Positions 9,246 through 17,226 of a stretch of DNA of 64,000 nucleotides are shown in pieces. The translations under genes and the position numbers were made by a program. The stretch lies in the NCBI RefSeq assembly GCF_001664485.1, contig NZ_CP013631.1, positions 124,001-188,000 of the forward strand, written 5' to 3'. The notes under the pieces are model-generated. The model was not told the origin of the DNA. It made no database searches and worked only from the letters and a program-made list of their open reading frames with translations. The DNA is from Rhizobium sp. N324 (GTDB taxonomy: Bacteria > Pseudomonadota > Alphaproteobacteria > Rhizobiales > Rhizobiaceae). Each line of letters opens with the position of its first letter. The first letter of the stretch is position 1.

Positions 9246-10258
9246 GCGGCTCGATGCGCGAAGACGAAATCGCAGGGCTGACGGAAGCCCTTCCGGCAAG
9301 GGCGAAACAAGCACTTCAACTTTGGGATCTGGCCGACCAGACACCGAAACTGCTGAAATTCCGCGAGAATGCGGTGTTTCAGGTTCGCCTGGCCGATGGT
9401 AAACCCGCAGCCCTTCGGCTGCATCGGCCCGGATATCACGACGACCGCGCCCTCGCCTCCGAGCTGCAGTGGATGGCGGCGCTCGAAGCGGGCGGATTGC
9501 ATGTCCCTGCACCGATCCCGGCCTTGGACGGCAATAATCTCGTGCGCTTGCCGGCCACCCCGGCATTTGCGAGCCAGCACGCCGACATTGTCAGTTGGAT
9601 GAGCGGCGAGGAACTTGGCCAATCCGGCGCGCCGCTTTGCCATTCGCCCGACCGAATCGAGACGATTTTCGGCTGGCTCGGTGAAGCGATGGCCGAACTC
9701 CACACCATTTCCGACCGATGGACGCCGCCCGCATCCTTCACCCGCCCGGCGTGGGATTTCGATGGTTTGCTCGGGGATAGCCCTCTCTGGGGCCGGTTCT
9801 GGGACTGCCCGGGATTGACGTCGGAAACGGCAGCACAGCTTGAGGATTTGCGCCTTCTTCTTGGCGAGAAACTGAGATTGGTCGAGCAGGCCGGACTCGA
9901 CTACGGGCTCATCCACGCCGACCTGGTGCGTGAAAACGTGCTGATCGCTGCCCACGGCGTCGAGCTCATTGATTTCGACGACGCGGGCTATGGCTGGCGC
10001 ATGTTCGACATCGCCACGGCGCTTCTCAGAAACCGGCGCGAGCCCTGCTACGACCTGATCCGGAGCGCGCTCATTGCCGGCTACCGCAGACGGCGGCCCT
10101 TATCGGATGCGGCGCTCGAAACGCTGCCGCTCTTCCTGCTCTTGAGAAGCCTCACCTATATCGGTTGGGTCGGCGCCCGCCCGGATATGCCGGACGCGCA
10201 AAGGCGCGTGACCCGTTACATCAAGGAAGTGCAGGAGCTTGCTACGGCAATTCGCTAG
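9242..10258 (+). CDS. APH-family small-molecule kinase (hydroxylysine kinase-like)
   Basis: 338 residues from a GTG at 9242 that overlaps the preceding stop (GTGA); an ATG at 9254 is an alternative with no better ribosome-binding site. The catalytic loop LIHADLVRENVLI and the metal-binding IDFDDAGYGWRMFDIATAL are the two core motifs of the aminoglycoside phosphotransferase/choline kinase fold; the nucleotide-binding Lys region is less clear in the N-terminal lobe. The pairing with an AGXT2L-like enzyme parallels human HYKK/AGPHD1 with PHYKPL. A phosphorylation step on an amino alcohol is therefore suggested; homoserine-kinase-like activity is an alternative. Confidence 0.85.
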   Translation: MSGSMREDEIAGLTEALPARAKQALQLWDLADQTPKLLKFRENAVFQVRLADGKPAALRLHRPGYHDDRALASELQWMAALEAGGLHVPAPIPALDGNNLVRLPATPAFASQHADIVSWMSGEELGQSGAPLCHSPDRIETIFGWLGEAMAELHTISDRWTPPASFTRPAWDFDGLLGDSPLWGRFWDCPGLTSETAAQLEDLRLLLGEKLRLVEQAGLDYGLIHADLVRENVLIAAHGVELIDFDDAGYGWRMFDIATALLRNRREPCYDLIRSALIAGYRRRRPLSDAALETLPLFLLLRSLTYIGWVGARPDMPDAQRRVTRYIKEVQELATAIR

Positions 10259-10300
10259 AGCATGATGCCGAAAGTGCGCAGCTTTCTCATGACATCCTGT
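10256..10300. repeat. Possible degenerate rhizobial intergenic repeat
   Basis: The 54-bp convergent gap starts TAGAGCATGATGCCGAAAG and contains the small dyad GAAAG/CTTTC followed by CATGACATC. From memory, short elements beginning AGAGCATGATGCCGAAAA occur between many rhizobial genes; this looks like a decayed copy that could also act as a weak bidirectional terminator. Only one copy is seen here, so the repeat call rests on outside knowledge. Confidence 0.35.
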
Positions 10301-10312
10301 TTCAGCGCATCC

Positions 10313-11752
10313 TTATGGCGTTAGCGCGTTGAGGGGCGGGATGCATCCTGCCCAGGGGCGGGCTTCTTCCAGCTGGGCGGCGAGCGAAAACAGCAGAGCT
10401 TCGCGACCGAAGCCGGCGGCGAAATGCACGCCGACCGGCAGTCCTTCCGGCGACCAGCAGAGGGGCACCGACATGGCCGGCTGGCCGCTCGCATTGAACA
10501 ACGACGTAAAGGGAGAGAAGCTGTGGAAACGTTCGATCAGATCCGACAGCGTCTCGCGGTCTTTCATGTCGAAGCTGCCGAGCAGTTGCGGTGGTTTGGC
10601 AAGCGTCGGTGACAGCAGGACGTCGTAATCCTCCAGCAGCCGGCCCATGCGGCGGCCGAAGGCGTGGATGTAATCCACCGCCGCGGCATAGCTTGCGCCG
10701 GAAACCCCGCCCTTTTCTCGCAGGATGATGCGCGTGCGCGCCTCGAGCTCGCCATGGTCGACCGGCTGTCCGCCCATCTCCTCGATCATGCTGAGAAAGC
10801 TTGTCGTTTGGGCACCGATGATCGTGAAGACGGTGTCGTAATACTCGATCGCATCCACCGGCAGTGTCGTCGTCTCGACCTGATGACCAAGTTCCTCGCA
10901 AAGCCGGGCGGCATCCTCGACCGCCTGCAGGCATTGGCCATTGGTTTCGAATGGATCGAGCCGGGTGACAAGACCGATGCGCAGGCCGGCCGGCCGTTTC
11001 GCGCAGCAGGAGAGAAGGCTGTCTGCATCGTGGGGGGCGGCATAGGGTGCGCCGGTATCCATCCCGCTCAAGGCATCCAGCATTGCGGCGCTGTCGCGCA
11101 CGGAAATCGACATGATATTGTTGCATCCCATGCCGGCCCAGCCTTCGCCGATCATCGGTCCCATGGGCACCCGGCCGCGGGATGGCTTCAGGCCGAATAT
11201 GCCGCAGCAGGAGGCGGGGACGCGCAACGATCCGCCGCCGTCATTGCCGAAGGCGAAAGGCACGGCTCTGGCCGCCACCAACGCCGCCGATCCGCCGCTG
11301 GAGCCGCCGGCCGTGTGTTCAAGCGACCAAGGATTGGCGGTCTTGCCGAAAAGGCGGCTTTCCGTCGTATAGGAGGTGCCAAATTCCGGCGATGTCGTGG
11401 TGGCGAGGATCGCAATGCCGGTGGTCCGGCCCCGTCTCACCACCTCAGCATCGAAGGGGGCGATGGCGGCGCTGCAGATCAGCGAGCCGTTGGTCATTCT
11501 TGCGCCCGCAACCGGCATGAAGAGATCTTTGACCACAGTCGGCACGCCGCCAAAAACGCCATCCGGCGCGGTTGCCACGGCCGCAATCGCATCGTCGCCG
11601 AGATCGTCGACGATTGCGTTCAGGGCCGGATTGACACGGCGGAAGCGCGCAACGGCCTCGCTGGTAGCGCCCTGGCGTGAAAGCCGGCCGCTGCGGATGG
11701 CTGCGGCGAGCGCAAGACCATCAGGCGGCGCGAGAGATGACAAGTCGTTCAT
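10313..11752 (-). CDS. Amidase (amidase signature family)
   Basis: 479 residues. The Ser-cisSer-Lys triad is visible: Lys75 in GGVPTVVKDLF, cis-Ser151 in HTAGGSSGGSAA and the nucleophile Ser175 in GNDGGGSLRVPAS, with the standard 24-residue spacing between the serines. The open frame extends to 12703, but the true start is the ATG at 11752 preceded by GAGGAAAGG; the extension overlaps the MFS gene. It would hydrolyse a carboxamide to acid plus amine in the cytoplasm. Position after an AraC regulator, an aromatic-type outer membrane protein and an MFS importer, and opposite the homoprotocatechuate operon, suggests an aryl(acet)amide substrate (inference). Confidence 0.92.
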   Translation of the reverse strand: MNDLSSLAPPDGLALAAAIRSGRLSRQGATSEAVARFRRVNPALNAIVDDLGDDAIAAVATAPDGVFGGVPTVVKDLFMPVAGARMTNGSLICSAAIAPFDAEVVRRGRTTGIAILATTTSPEFGTSYTTESRLFGKTANPWSLEHTAGGSSGGSAALVAARAVPFAFGNDGGGSLRVPASCCGIFGLKPSRGRVPMGPMIGEGWAGMGCNNIMSISVRDSAAMLDALSGMDTGAPYAAPHDADSLLSCCAKRPAGLRIGLVTRLDPFETNGQCLQAVEDAARLCEELGHQVETTTLPVDAIEYYDTVFTIIGAQTTSFLSMIEEMGGQPVDHGELEARTRIILREKGGVSGASYAAAVDYIHAFGRRMGRLLEDYDVLLSPTLAKPPQLLGSFDMKDRETLSDLIERFHSFSPFTSLFNASGQPAMSVPLCWSPEGLPVGVHFAAGFGREALLFSLAAQLEEARPWAGCIPPLNALTP

Positions 11753-11826
11753 GCTGAATACCTTTCCTCGATATGAAAAATGCGCCGGGGCGCGGTGACG
11801 CGCCGGCGCAAGGCCGCGTCGAGCCG

Positions 11827-13062
11827 TCAGGAGGGGAGCGCCCGCCGTCCCTTTTCGCGGTGGAGGAACCAGACTCCGGCCCAGATGAATGCCGCGGCCA
11901 CAACGACGCCGGCCCAGAGGTTGATCGCCGCGGGAATTCCCTCCGGCGTCCCTCCGAAGCCCTGCGCGAAAGCCAGGATGATAAGCGGGCTTGCGAATTG
12001 CCCCAGATAGAGCGCTGAGGTGAAGCCGCCGACGCCGCGTGCCCGGTAGCGGGCGGGCAGCGTCTGCAGCAGCGGCAGCATGGCGTTCGGCACCAGAAAG
12101 CCGGCGCCGAAACCGTGAACCGCGACTGCGAGCATGACGGCGGCATAACTTCCGGCACTTGTCAGCAGCCATAGGCCGAGTGCCAGCAGCGAAAGCAGGA
12201 GGGCATTCACGCCGGCAGTGCCGAGACGCCGGCGGGCAGCAGGCCAGGCGAGCGAACCGGCAAGCGTGGCCAACAGACCGAGGCCGGTGCAAAGGCCGAT
12301 GAGCGACGAGGAGGTGGTGCCGAGCGCGACCAGAAGTCCGGGCGCCATGACAGGCACGATGAAGCTTGCGATCATACCGATGAAGACCAGCACGTAGGAA
12401 GCCGTGACGGCGCCGACAATCTTTGCCCGCGAAAACGTATATTCCCGGACGTCCTGCTCGGTGCGCCGCGCCGGTTCCCACAGCGTTCTCACGATGAAGG
12501 GAAGCAGAAGCAGCGGCAACAGATACAGATAGAACGGGTAGCGCCAGCTCGTCTCGCCGACGGCACCTCCCAGCACGAAAAAGATCGAGCCGACGATGCC
12601 GATCGTCACCACCTGACGGTTGACGTAACGCGAGCGGTCCTCGCCGGTCCAGTAGTCGGCAATCAGGGTCGTGCAACTGGTCATGATGATCGCTTCGGCG
12701 CAACCAAAGGCGAGGCGGGCGCCAAGCAGGCTGCTCAAATCATCGAGGATCGCCGGCAGAAAGCCAAAAAGGGCATAGAGAAGGCTGCCGACGATCAGCA
12801 TCGTCTTGCGACCGAACCGATCGGCAAGGAGGCCGGCCGCCGGAGCAAAGAGCGCGATTGCAAGCGCCGGCCCGGTGGCGACGAGCGGAACCAGTTCGGC
12901 CGCCCGCGGCGACGCTGGCGCAAATTCCGCCGCGAGCTTGGGCAGCATCGGCGCGATCATGACGGCGCCCATGATCGTCAGGCTGCTCGCGATCTGGATC
13001 ACCAGGCCCTGTTTCGGTCCGGCTTGACGGCCGGCGATGCCGGGCAAAGAAGAAAGACTCAT
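11827..13062 (-). CDS. MFS transporter
   Basis: 411 residues with about 12 hydrophobic segments and the MFS loop 2-3 motif GLLADRFGRKTML. I chose the ATG at 13062 because GGGAGG lies just upstream; the longer frame from 13134 would run into the outer membrane protein gene. It starts 11 bp after that gene's stop and is followed 75 bp later by the amidase, so the three form one minus-strand operon behind the AraC gene. Likely an inner-membrane importer for the amidase substrate; a drug-exporter-like subfamily cannot be excluded from sequence alone. Confidence 0.88.
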   Translation of the reverse strand: MSLSSLPGIAGRQAGPKQGLVIQIASSLTIMGAVMIAPMLPKLAAEFAPASPRAAELVPLVATGPALAIALFAPAAGLLADRFGRKTMLIVGSLLYALFGFLPAILDDLSSLLGARLAFGCAEAIIMTSCTTLIADYWTGEDRSRYVNRQVVTIGIVGSIFFVLGGAVGETSWRYPFYLYLLPLLLLPFIVRTLWEPARRTEQDVREYTFSRAKIVGAVTASYVLVFIGMIASFIVPVMAPGLLVALGTTSSSLIGLCTGLGLLATLAGSLAWPAARRRLGTAGVNALLLSLLALGLWLLTSAGSYAAVMLAVAVHGFGAGFLVPNAMLPLLQTLPARYRARGVGGFTSALYLGQFASPLIILAFAQGFGGTPEGIPAAINLWAGVVVAAAFIWAGVWFLHREKGRRALPS

Positions 13063-13072
13063 CCCAACCTCC

Positions 13073-14011
13073 CTAGAAAGCCATGCCGATGCGGAAGGCG
13101 ACATTGACCCCTTCCGCCCGGTTCTCGGCGGCAAATTCGCGGTAGGCGTGCAGGCTCATGACCGGCAGGCCAGGTTCAAAGAAGCTGATGGCGGGTCCGA
13201 GAGCCATGACGCGTCCGCGATTGCCGTCGCCGGCCGCCGGTCCCGTATCATCGCTGAGCTGCTGGTAGAAATATCCGCCGGCCCCGAGGGTCCAGGGACC
13301 GAAATGCTGACCGACGGCAAATTCCTGTTTATATTCGATGCCGCTCGTATAGTCCGTATCCGGGTTCTCGGTGTTGAAGTTGAGTTCGATTCGCGAGGAG
13401 ATCTCAAAGCCGCCGTCGGTCAGATAGGTAAGACCGACGAGAGGAGCGATCGCCCAATGGTTGGTGCCGACGTTGAAGGGCTCATTGACGTCATAAGAGC
13501 CCGTCGGCGCCTGAATCTGCAGGCTCGCATTGACGAAAAGATTGGGTGGTGCGTTCCACTGGAGCATCAACGGCATGACCTGAATATCGCCAAGTGCGAA
13601 ATCCTCGCCGGCCAGCGTGAACGGCCCGCCCGGCGTCGGTATCGTGAGACTGCCGTTGATGTCCATCAGCGGAATGATGGTGCCGAAGCCGACCGAGGCG
13701 CCGAAGAGTTCGGTCTCGCTCATGTGGATGTAGGCGAGACCGATCGTTTTGACCGTCAGGTCGAAATCGTTGTCGATCCTGTCGCCTCTGCCGTTCTTCA
13801 CGACGTCGGCAGAATAGTATGCTGCTCTGACGCCGACCGTCCCGAAGGGCGTTGACGGCGGGAGCATGCCGGCGCCGAAGTCGGTGACGCCGAACGGCGT
13901 GATCGTCGCGCCGTTCTCGGCGGCGAAGACGCCGGGTACGAAACAGAAGGCATTGAAAATCGCGGCACCCGCGGCAAGGCCGAGGGCGCATCCATATGCG
14001 CTGGTCTTCAT
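13073..14011 (-). CDS. Outer membrane protein of the phenol MetA/SphA family
   Basis: 312 residues starting MKTSAYGCALGLAAGAAIF with a signal peptide ending near VFAAE. The rest is alternating beta-strand sequence with aromatic-rich strands and a terminal Phe (FRIGMAF), as in outer membrane beta-barrels. Features such as PFGVTDFGAGMLPP and WAIAPLVGLTYL fit the 'MetA-pathway of phenol degradation' family linked to aromatic uptake. I placed the start at 14011 because of the signal peptide; the open frame continues upstream to 14311 only as a shadow. It probably passes a hydrophobic aromatic across the outer membrane for the MFS transporter. Confidence 0.85.
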   Translation of the reverse strand: MKTSAYGCALGLAAGAAIFNAFCFVPGVFAAENGATITPFGVTDFGAGMLPPSTPFGTVGVRAAYYSADVVKNGRGDRIDNDFDLTVKTIGLAYIHMSETELFGASVGFGTIIPLMDINGSLTIPTPGGPFTLAGEDFALGDIQVMPLMLQWNAPPNLFVNASLQIQAPTGSYDVNEPFNVGTNHWAIAPLVGLTYLTDGGFEISSRIELNFNTENPDTDYTSGIEYKQEFAVGQHFGPWTLGAGGYFYQQLSDDTGPAAGDGNRGRVMALGPAISFFEPGLPVMSLHAYREFAAENRAEGVNVAFRIGMAF

Positions 14012-14063
14012 GATAAGGTTCCCCTGCTGGTCTCTTCTGAACCAGTTCGGGGATTTTAGAGGA

Positions 14064-15110
14064 TCAGCGTCCCCAGGCGTTATCCGTTTTCGGCACGGCC
14101 GGAAAACTTTGCCATGCCGGCAGACCTTTCCCGTCGCGCAGCGTTGCCGAGGGGAGTTCGCCGAAGTGCTTCCGATAATCTTCGGCAAACCGGCTCCAGT
14201 GCCAGAATCCCCACCGGGCGGCGATATCGCCGATCGAGACGCGGGCGCCGAGCTGGGCGTGGTCGCGAAGCTCGCGGCGCACGCGATTGAGCCGGATGGC
14301 CCGCAGCACATGGGTCGCGCTCTGGCCGTAAGAGCTTAGGAAGCAATTCTGCAGATGGCGTCGGCTGACGCTCAGCCGCCGGCAAATCCCGCCGATATCG
14401 AGTGTCTCCGAAGCGTCGGCAAGCGCCAGCGCCCGCGCCTGATCGGCGGTGGTCTTGCGCGGCGTGTCCTCGCGCGGCTCGACCGATACCGATGCGGCCA
14501 AGGCTTCGACGATATGCTCGATGATTGCCCCCTCAATCGCGCGGCGGGCGTTTTCGAAGGTGAGCAGCGCCGGCCGTCGCGAAATCTCGCGGAAAAGATC
14601 CCGAAACAATGCTTGCAAGGCGTGGAGCCGAGACGGCGGAATCACCAATATTTCCCGCTGCCGGAGGCGCGCGGCCAGCGCGGCATGGCCGAGGGCGTTT
14701 GCCTGCAGCGCAAACCACTGCCGATCGAGTGCGATGCAGACAAGGTCGAGTTCGACGGGTGTCAGCAGTTCCCGCAGGTCCTGTCCGTCTGCAAGCAGTC
14801 CGGACGGGTAGGCGATCGGCCGGCCGCCGGTCCAGCCGTCTCCCGACGCGGCCAACGGCAGGCTGAGCACGACCGACCCGGCCCAACCGGCGCCGCGTTT
14901 CAAAAGGGCGCGGTTGGTGCGCTCGCGGATCAATTGAACATGCTCGAAGCGAGTTTGAAACAAATGGCTCTCGAAGCGGCCTGCCGACAGCTGAAGACAT
15001 TCGAGCTGCCAGCCGCTGATCGCCATGCCATGCTCGCAGGCATCATGCTCCACGCGCGTCGCGGCCTGCAGCATCTGTCCCGCACTCGTCTGCGGTTGCT
15101 TGCCCTTCAT
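14064..15110 (-). CDS. AraC-family regulator (EutR-like architecture)
   Basis: 348 residues with two C-terminal helix-turn-helix motifs (about 245-335: DIGGICRRLSVSRRHLQNCF and SIGDIAARWGFWHWSRFAEDYRKHFGELP), the AraC/XylS DNA-binding domain. The roughly 230-residue N-terminal domain resembles the ligand-sensing half of EutR-like and other aromatic-pathway AraC regulators. The ATG at 15110 is preceded by GGGGAGGGC. It is transcribed away from hpaF and leads the outer membrane protein, MFS and amidase genes. It likely activates its own operon, the divergent hpa operon, or both. Confidence 0.9.
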   Translation of the reverse strand: MKGKQPQTSAGQMLQAATRVEHDACEHGMAISGWQLECLQLSAGRFESHLFQTRFEHVQLIRERTNRALLKRGAGWAGSVVLSLPLAASGDGWTGGRPIAYPSGLLADGQDLRELLTPVELDLVCIALDRQWFALQANALGHAALAARLRQREILVIPPSRLHALQALFRDLFREISRRPALLTFENARRAIEGAIIEHIVEALAASVSVEPREDTPRKTTADQARALALADASETLDIGGICRRLSVSRRHLQNCFLSSYGQSATHVLRAIRLNRVRRELRDHAQLGARVSIGDIAARWGFWHWSRFAEDYRKHFGELPSATLRDGKGLPAWQSFPAVPKTDNAWGR

Positions 15111-15238
15111 GCCCTCCCCTTCCTCCCCGGACGGTCGATGAAAGAAAACATGTTAAGTAATTTTTTGCAACAGACGCTTGACAGCGCTCGATATATTTAA
15201 CATGTTAATGAAATGGAACGCAGGCTTTGGGAGGACGG
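15111..15238. promoter_or_regulatory. Divergent hpa promoter with two HpaR-like operators
   Basis: A perfect 12-bp palindrome TTAACATGTTAA lies at 15197-15208 and a related AAAACATGTTAA (10/12) at 15145-15156; their centres are 52 bp apart, about five helical turns. TTGACA at 15178-15183 is a good -35; with 17 bp spacing the -10 (CATGTT, 15201-15206) falls inside the perfect palindrome, so a bound repressor would block the promoter. Two operators are also known for E. coli HpaR, and an HpaR-like gene is at 34227-34724. Assignment to HpaR is an inference. Confidence 0.65.
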
Positions 15239-15625
15239 ATGCCACATCTCACCATCGAATATTCGGCCAATCTCGATGGCCGCGCCGACATCGGCGCGCT
15301 CTGTGAGACATTGCTGAAGACCGTGCTGGAGACCGGCCTTTTCGAAATCGGCGCGGTGCGCGTGCGTGCCCTTCGCGCCGATCACTATGCGATCGCCGAC
15401 CGGCTTGCCGAAAACGCCTTCGTCGACCTGAATTTCCGCATCGGCAAGGGCCGCACGGCCGAAGAGAAGAAGCGCACCGGCGAAGCGATCTTTGCGGCGG
15501 CGACGGAAATCCTCGGCCCGCTCTTCGAGACGCCGCATTTCGCGCTGTCGCTGGAGATCCGCGAGATCGATGCGGAGCTGAGCTGGAAGAAGAACGCCAT
15601 CCATCCGCGGCTGCGCGGCAAGTGA
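15239..15625 (+). CDS. hpaF: 5-carboxymethyl-2-hydroxymuconate delta-isomerase
   Basis: 128 residues beginning MPHLTIEYSANLD. The N-terminal Pro exposed after Met removal is the catalytic base in this tautomerase-superfamily enzyme, and the length matches CHMI (about 126). It isomerises 5-carboxymethyl-2-hydroxymuconate to 5-oxo-pent-3-ene-1,2,5-tricarboxylate in the homoprotocatechuate pathway. I chose the ATG at 15239 for its GGGAGGAC ribosome-binding site and the MP start; a frame from 15227 exists but would hide the catalytic Pro. First gene of the hpa operon. Confidence 0.93.
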   Translation: MPHLTIEYSANLDGRADIGALCETLLKTVLETGLFEIGAVRVRALRADHYAIADRLAENAFVDLNFRIGKGRTAEEKKRTGEAIFAAATEILGPLFETPHFALSLEIREIDAELSWKKNAIHPRLRGK

Positions 15626-15669
15626 CAAAACCCGTCTCGCCGGACGAGACAACATCAGGAAAATCGACG

Positions 15670-17187
15670 ATGCCGACATTGCAGGAAAACATCGCAAAAG
15701 CCGAAACCTATCTTGCCCGCTTCAAGGAGCGCGGCGTCCTCAACCGTATCGGCGGCGAGGATGTGAGAGGCGGTGACGGCGCCACCTTCGAGACCCTCTC
15801 GCCGGTCGATCTGAAGCCGCTCGCCACCGTCGCCCGCGGCACGACCGCCGATATCGACCGGGCCGCCAGAGCCGCCAAATCAGCCTTTGGCGAATGGGCC
15901 GCCATGCCGGGCGATGCGCGCAAGAAGCTGCTGCACAAAATCGCCGATGCGATCGTTGCGCGCGCCGAAGAGATTGCTTTCGTCGAATGCATGGATACCG
16001 GCCAGTCGCTGAAATTCATGGCCAAGGCGGCGCTGCGCGGCGCGGAAAATTTCCGCTTTTTCGCCGATCGCGCGCCTGAGGCCCGGGACGGCAAGGCGCT
16101 GCGCGCCGATGGCCAGGTGAACGTGACGACGCGCGTGCCGATCGGCCCGGTCGGCATCATCACGCCGTGGAACACGCCCTTCATGCTGTCGACCTGGAAG
16201 ATTGCGCCGGCCTTGGCCGCCGGCTGCACCATCGTCCACAAGCCGGCCGAATTCTCGCCGCTGACGGCCCGCCTGCTCGTCGAAATCGCCGAAGAGGCCG
16301 GTCTGCCCAAGGGCGTGTGGAACCTGGTCAACGGCTTCGGCGAGGATGCCGGCAAGGCGCTGACCGAACATCCGCTGATCAAGGCGATCGGCTTCGTCGG
16401 CGAGAGCCGCACCGGCTCGATGATCATGAAACAGGGCGCCGACACGCTGAAGCGCGTGCATTTCGAACTCGGCGGCAAAAACCCGGTCGTCGTCTTTGCC
16501 GATGCCGATTTCGAGCGCGCCGCCGACGCTGCCGTCTTCATGATCTATTCGCTGAACGGCGAGCGCTGCACCTCGTCCTCGCGCCTGCTGGTCGAAGACA
16601 GCGTCTATGACCGGTTCACCGCGCTCGTCGCCGAAAAGGCAAGGCGCATCAAGGTCGGGCATCCCCTCGATCCCGAGACGGTCATCGGCCCGCTCATTCA
16701 TCCCGTGCACGAAAAGAAGGTGCTGGAATATATCGCGATCGGCCGCTCGGAGGGCGCAACGCTTGCCGCCGGCGGCGAGAAATTCGATGGCCCGGGCGGC
16801 GGCTGCTATGTCTCCCCCACCCTGTTTACCGGCGCCGACAACAAAATGCGCATCGCCCAGGAGGAAATCTTCGGGCCGGTACTGACCGCCATTCCCTTCA
16901 AGGACGAAGCCGATGCGCTGGCGCTCGCCAACGACGTCCAGTACGGTCTGACCGGCTATCTCTGGACCTCCGACGTCACCCGCGCCTTCCGTTTCACCGA
17001 CCATCTCGATGCCGGGATGATCTGGGTAAACTCGGAAAATGTCCGTCACCTGCCGACGCCCTTCGGCGGCGTCAAGAACTCAGGCATCGGCCGCGACGGC
17101 GGCGATTGGTCCTTCGATTTCTACATGGAAACCAAGAACGTCGCCTTCGCCACCAGGCCGCACGCCATCCAGAAACTCGGCGGCTGA
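15670..17187 (+). CDS. hpaE: 5-carboxymethyl-2-hydroxymuconate semialdehyde dehydrogenase
   Basis: 505 residues of ALDH superfamily with Glu266 (FELGGKNPVV) and nucleophile Cys300 (NGERCTSSSR); the ERCT form of the cysteine motif is typical of hydroxymuconic-semialdehyde dehydrogenases. It oxidises the HpaD ring-cleavage product with NAD. The frame is open from a GTG at 15622 overlapping hpaF, but the ATG at 15670 has AGGAAAATCGACG upstream and gives the usual N-terminus MPTLQEN. It lies between hpaF and hpaD, and clustering makes the assignment firm. Confidence 0.94.
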   Translation: MPTLQENIAKAETYLARFKERGVLNRIGGEDVRGGDGATFETLSPVDLKPLATVARGTTADIDRAARAAKSAFGEWAAMPGDARKKLLHKIADAIVARAEEIAFVECMDTGQSLKFMAKAALRGAENFRFFADRAPEARDGKALRADGQVNVTTRVPIGPVGIITPWNTPFMLSTWKIAPALAAGCTIVHKPAEFSPLTARLLVEIAEEAGLPKGVWNLVNGFGEDAGKALTEHPLIKAIGFVGESRTGSMIMKQGADTLKRVHFELGGKNPVVVFADADFERAADAAVFMIYSLNGERCTSSSRLLVEDSVYDRFTALVAEKARRIKVGHPLDPETVIGPLIHPVHEKKVLEYIAIGRSEGATLAAGGEKFDGPGGGCYVSPTLFTGADNKMRIAQEEIFGPVLTAIPFKDEADALALANDVQYGLTGYLWTSDVTRAFRFTDHLDAGMIWVNSENVRHLPTPFGGVKNSGIGRDGGDWSFDFYMETKNVAFATRPHAIQKLGG

Positions 17188-17226
17188 GCCGTCAATACAG
17201 ATAAGCACGCATAAGAGGAGGAACCC

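Noticed and set aside
10313..12703. One long minus-strand frame of 796 residues that could suggest an MFS-amidase fusion
   Set aside because: Only the last 479 residues show amidase sequence; the upstream part is an out-of-frame reading of the MFS gene, and a good ribosome-binding site precedes the ATG at 11752.
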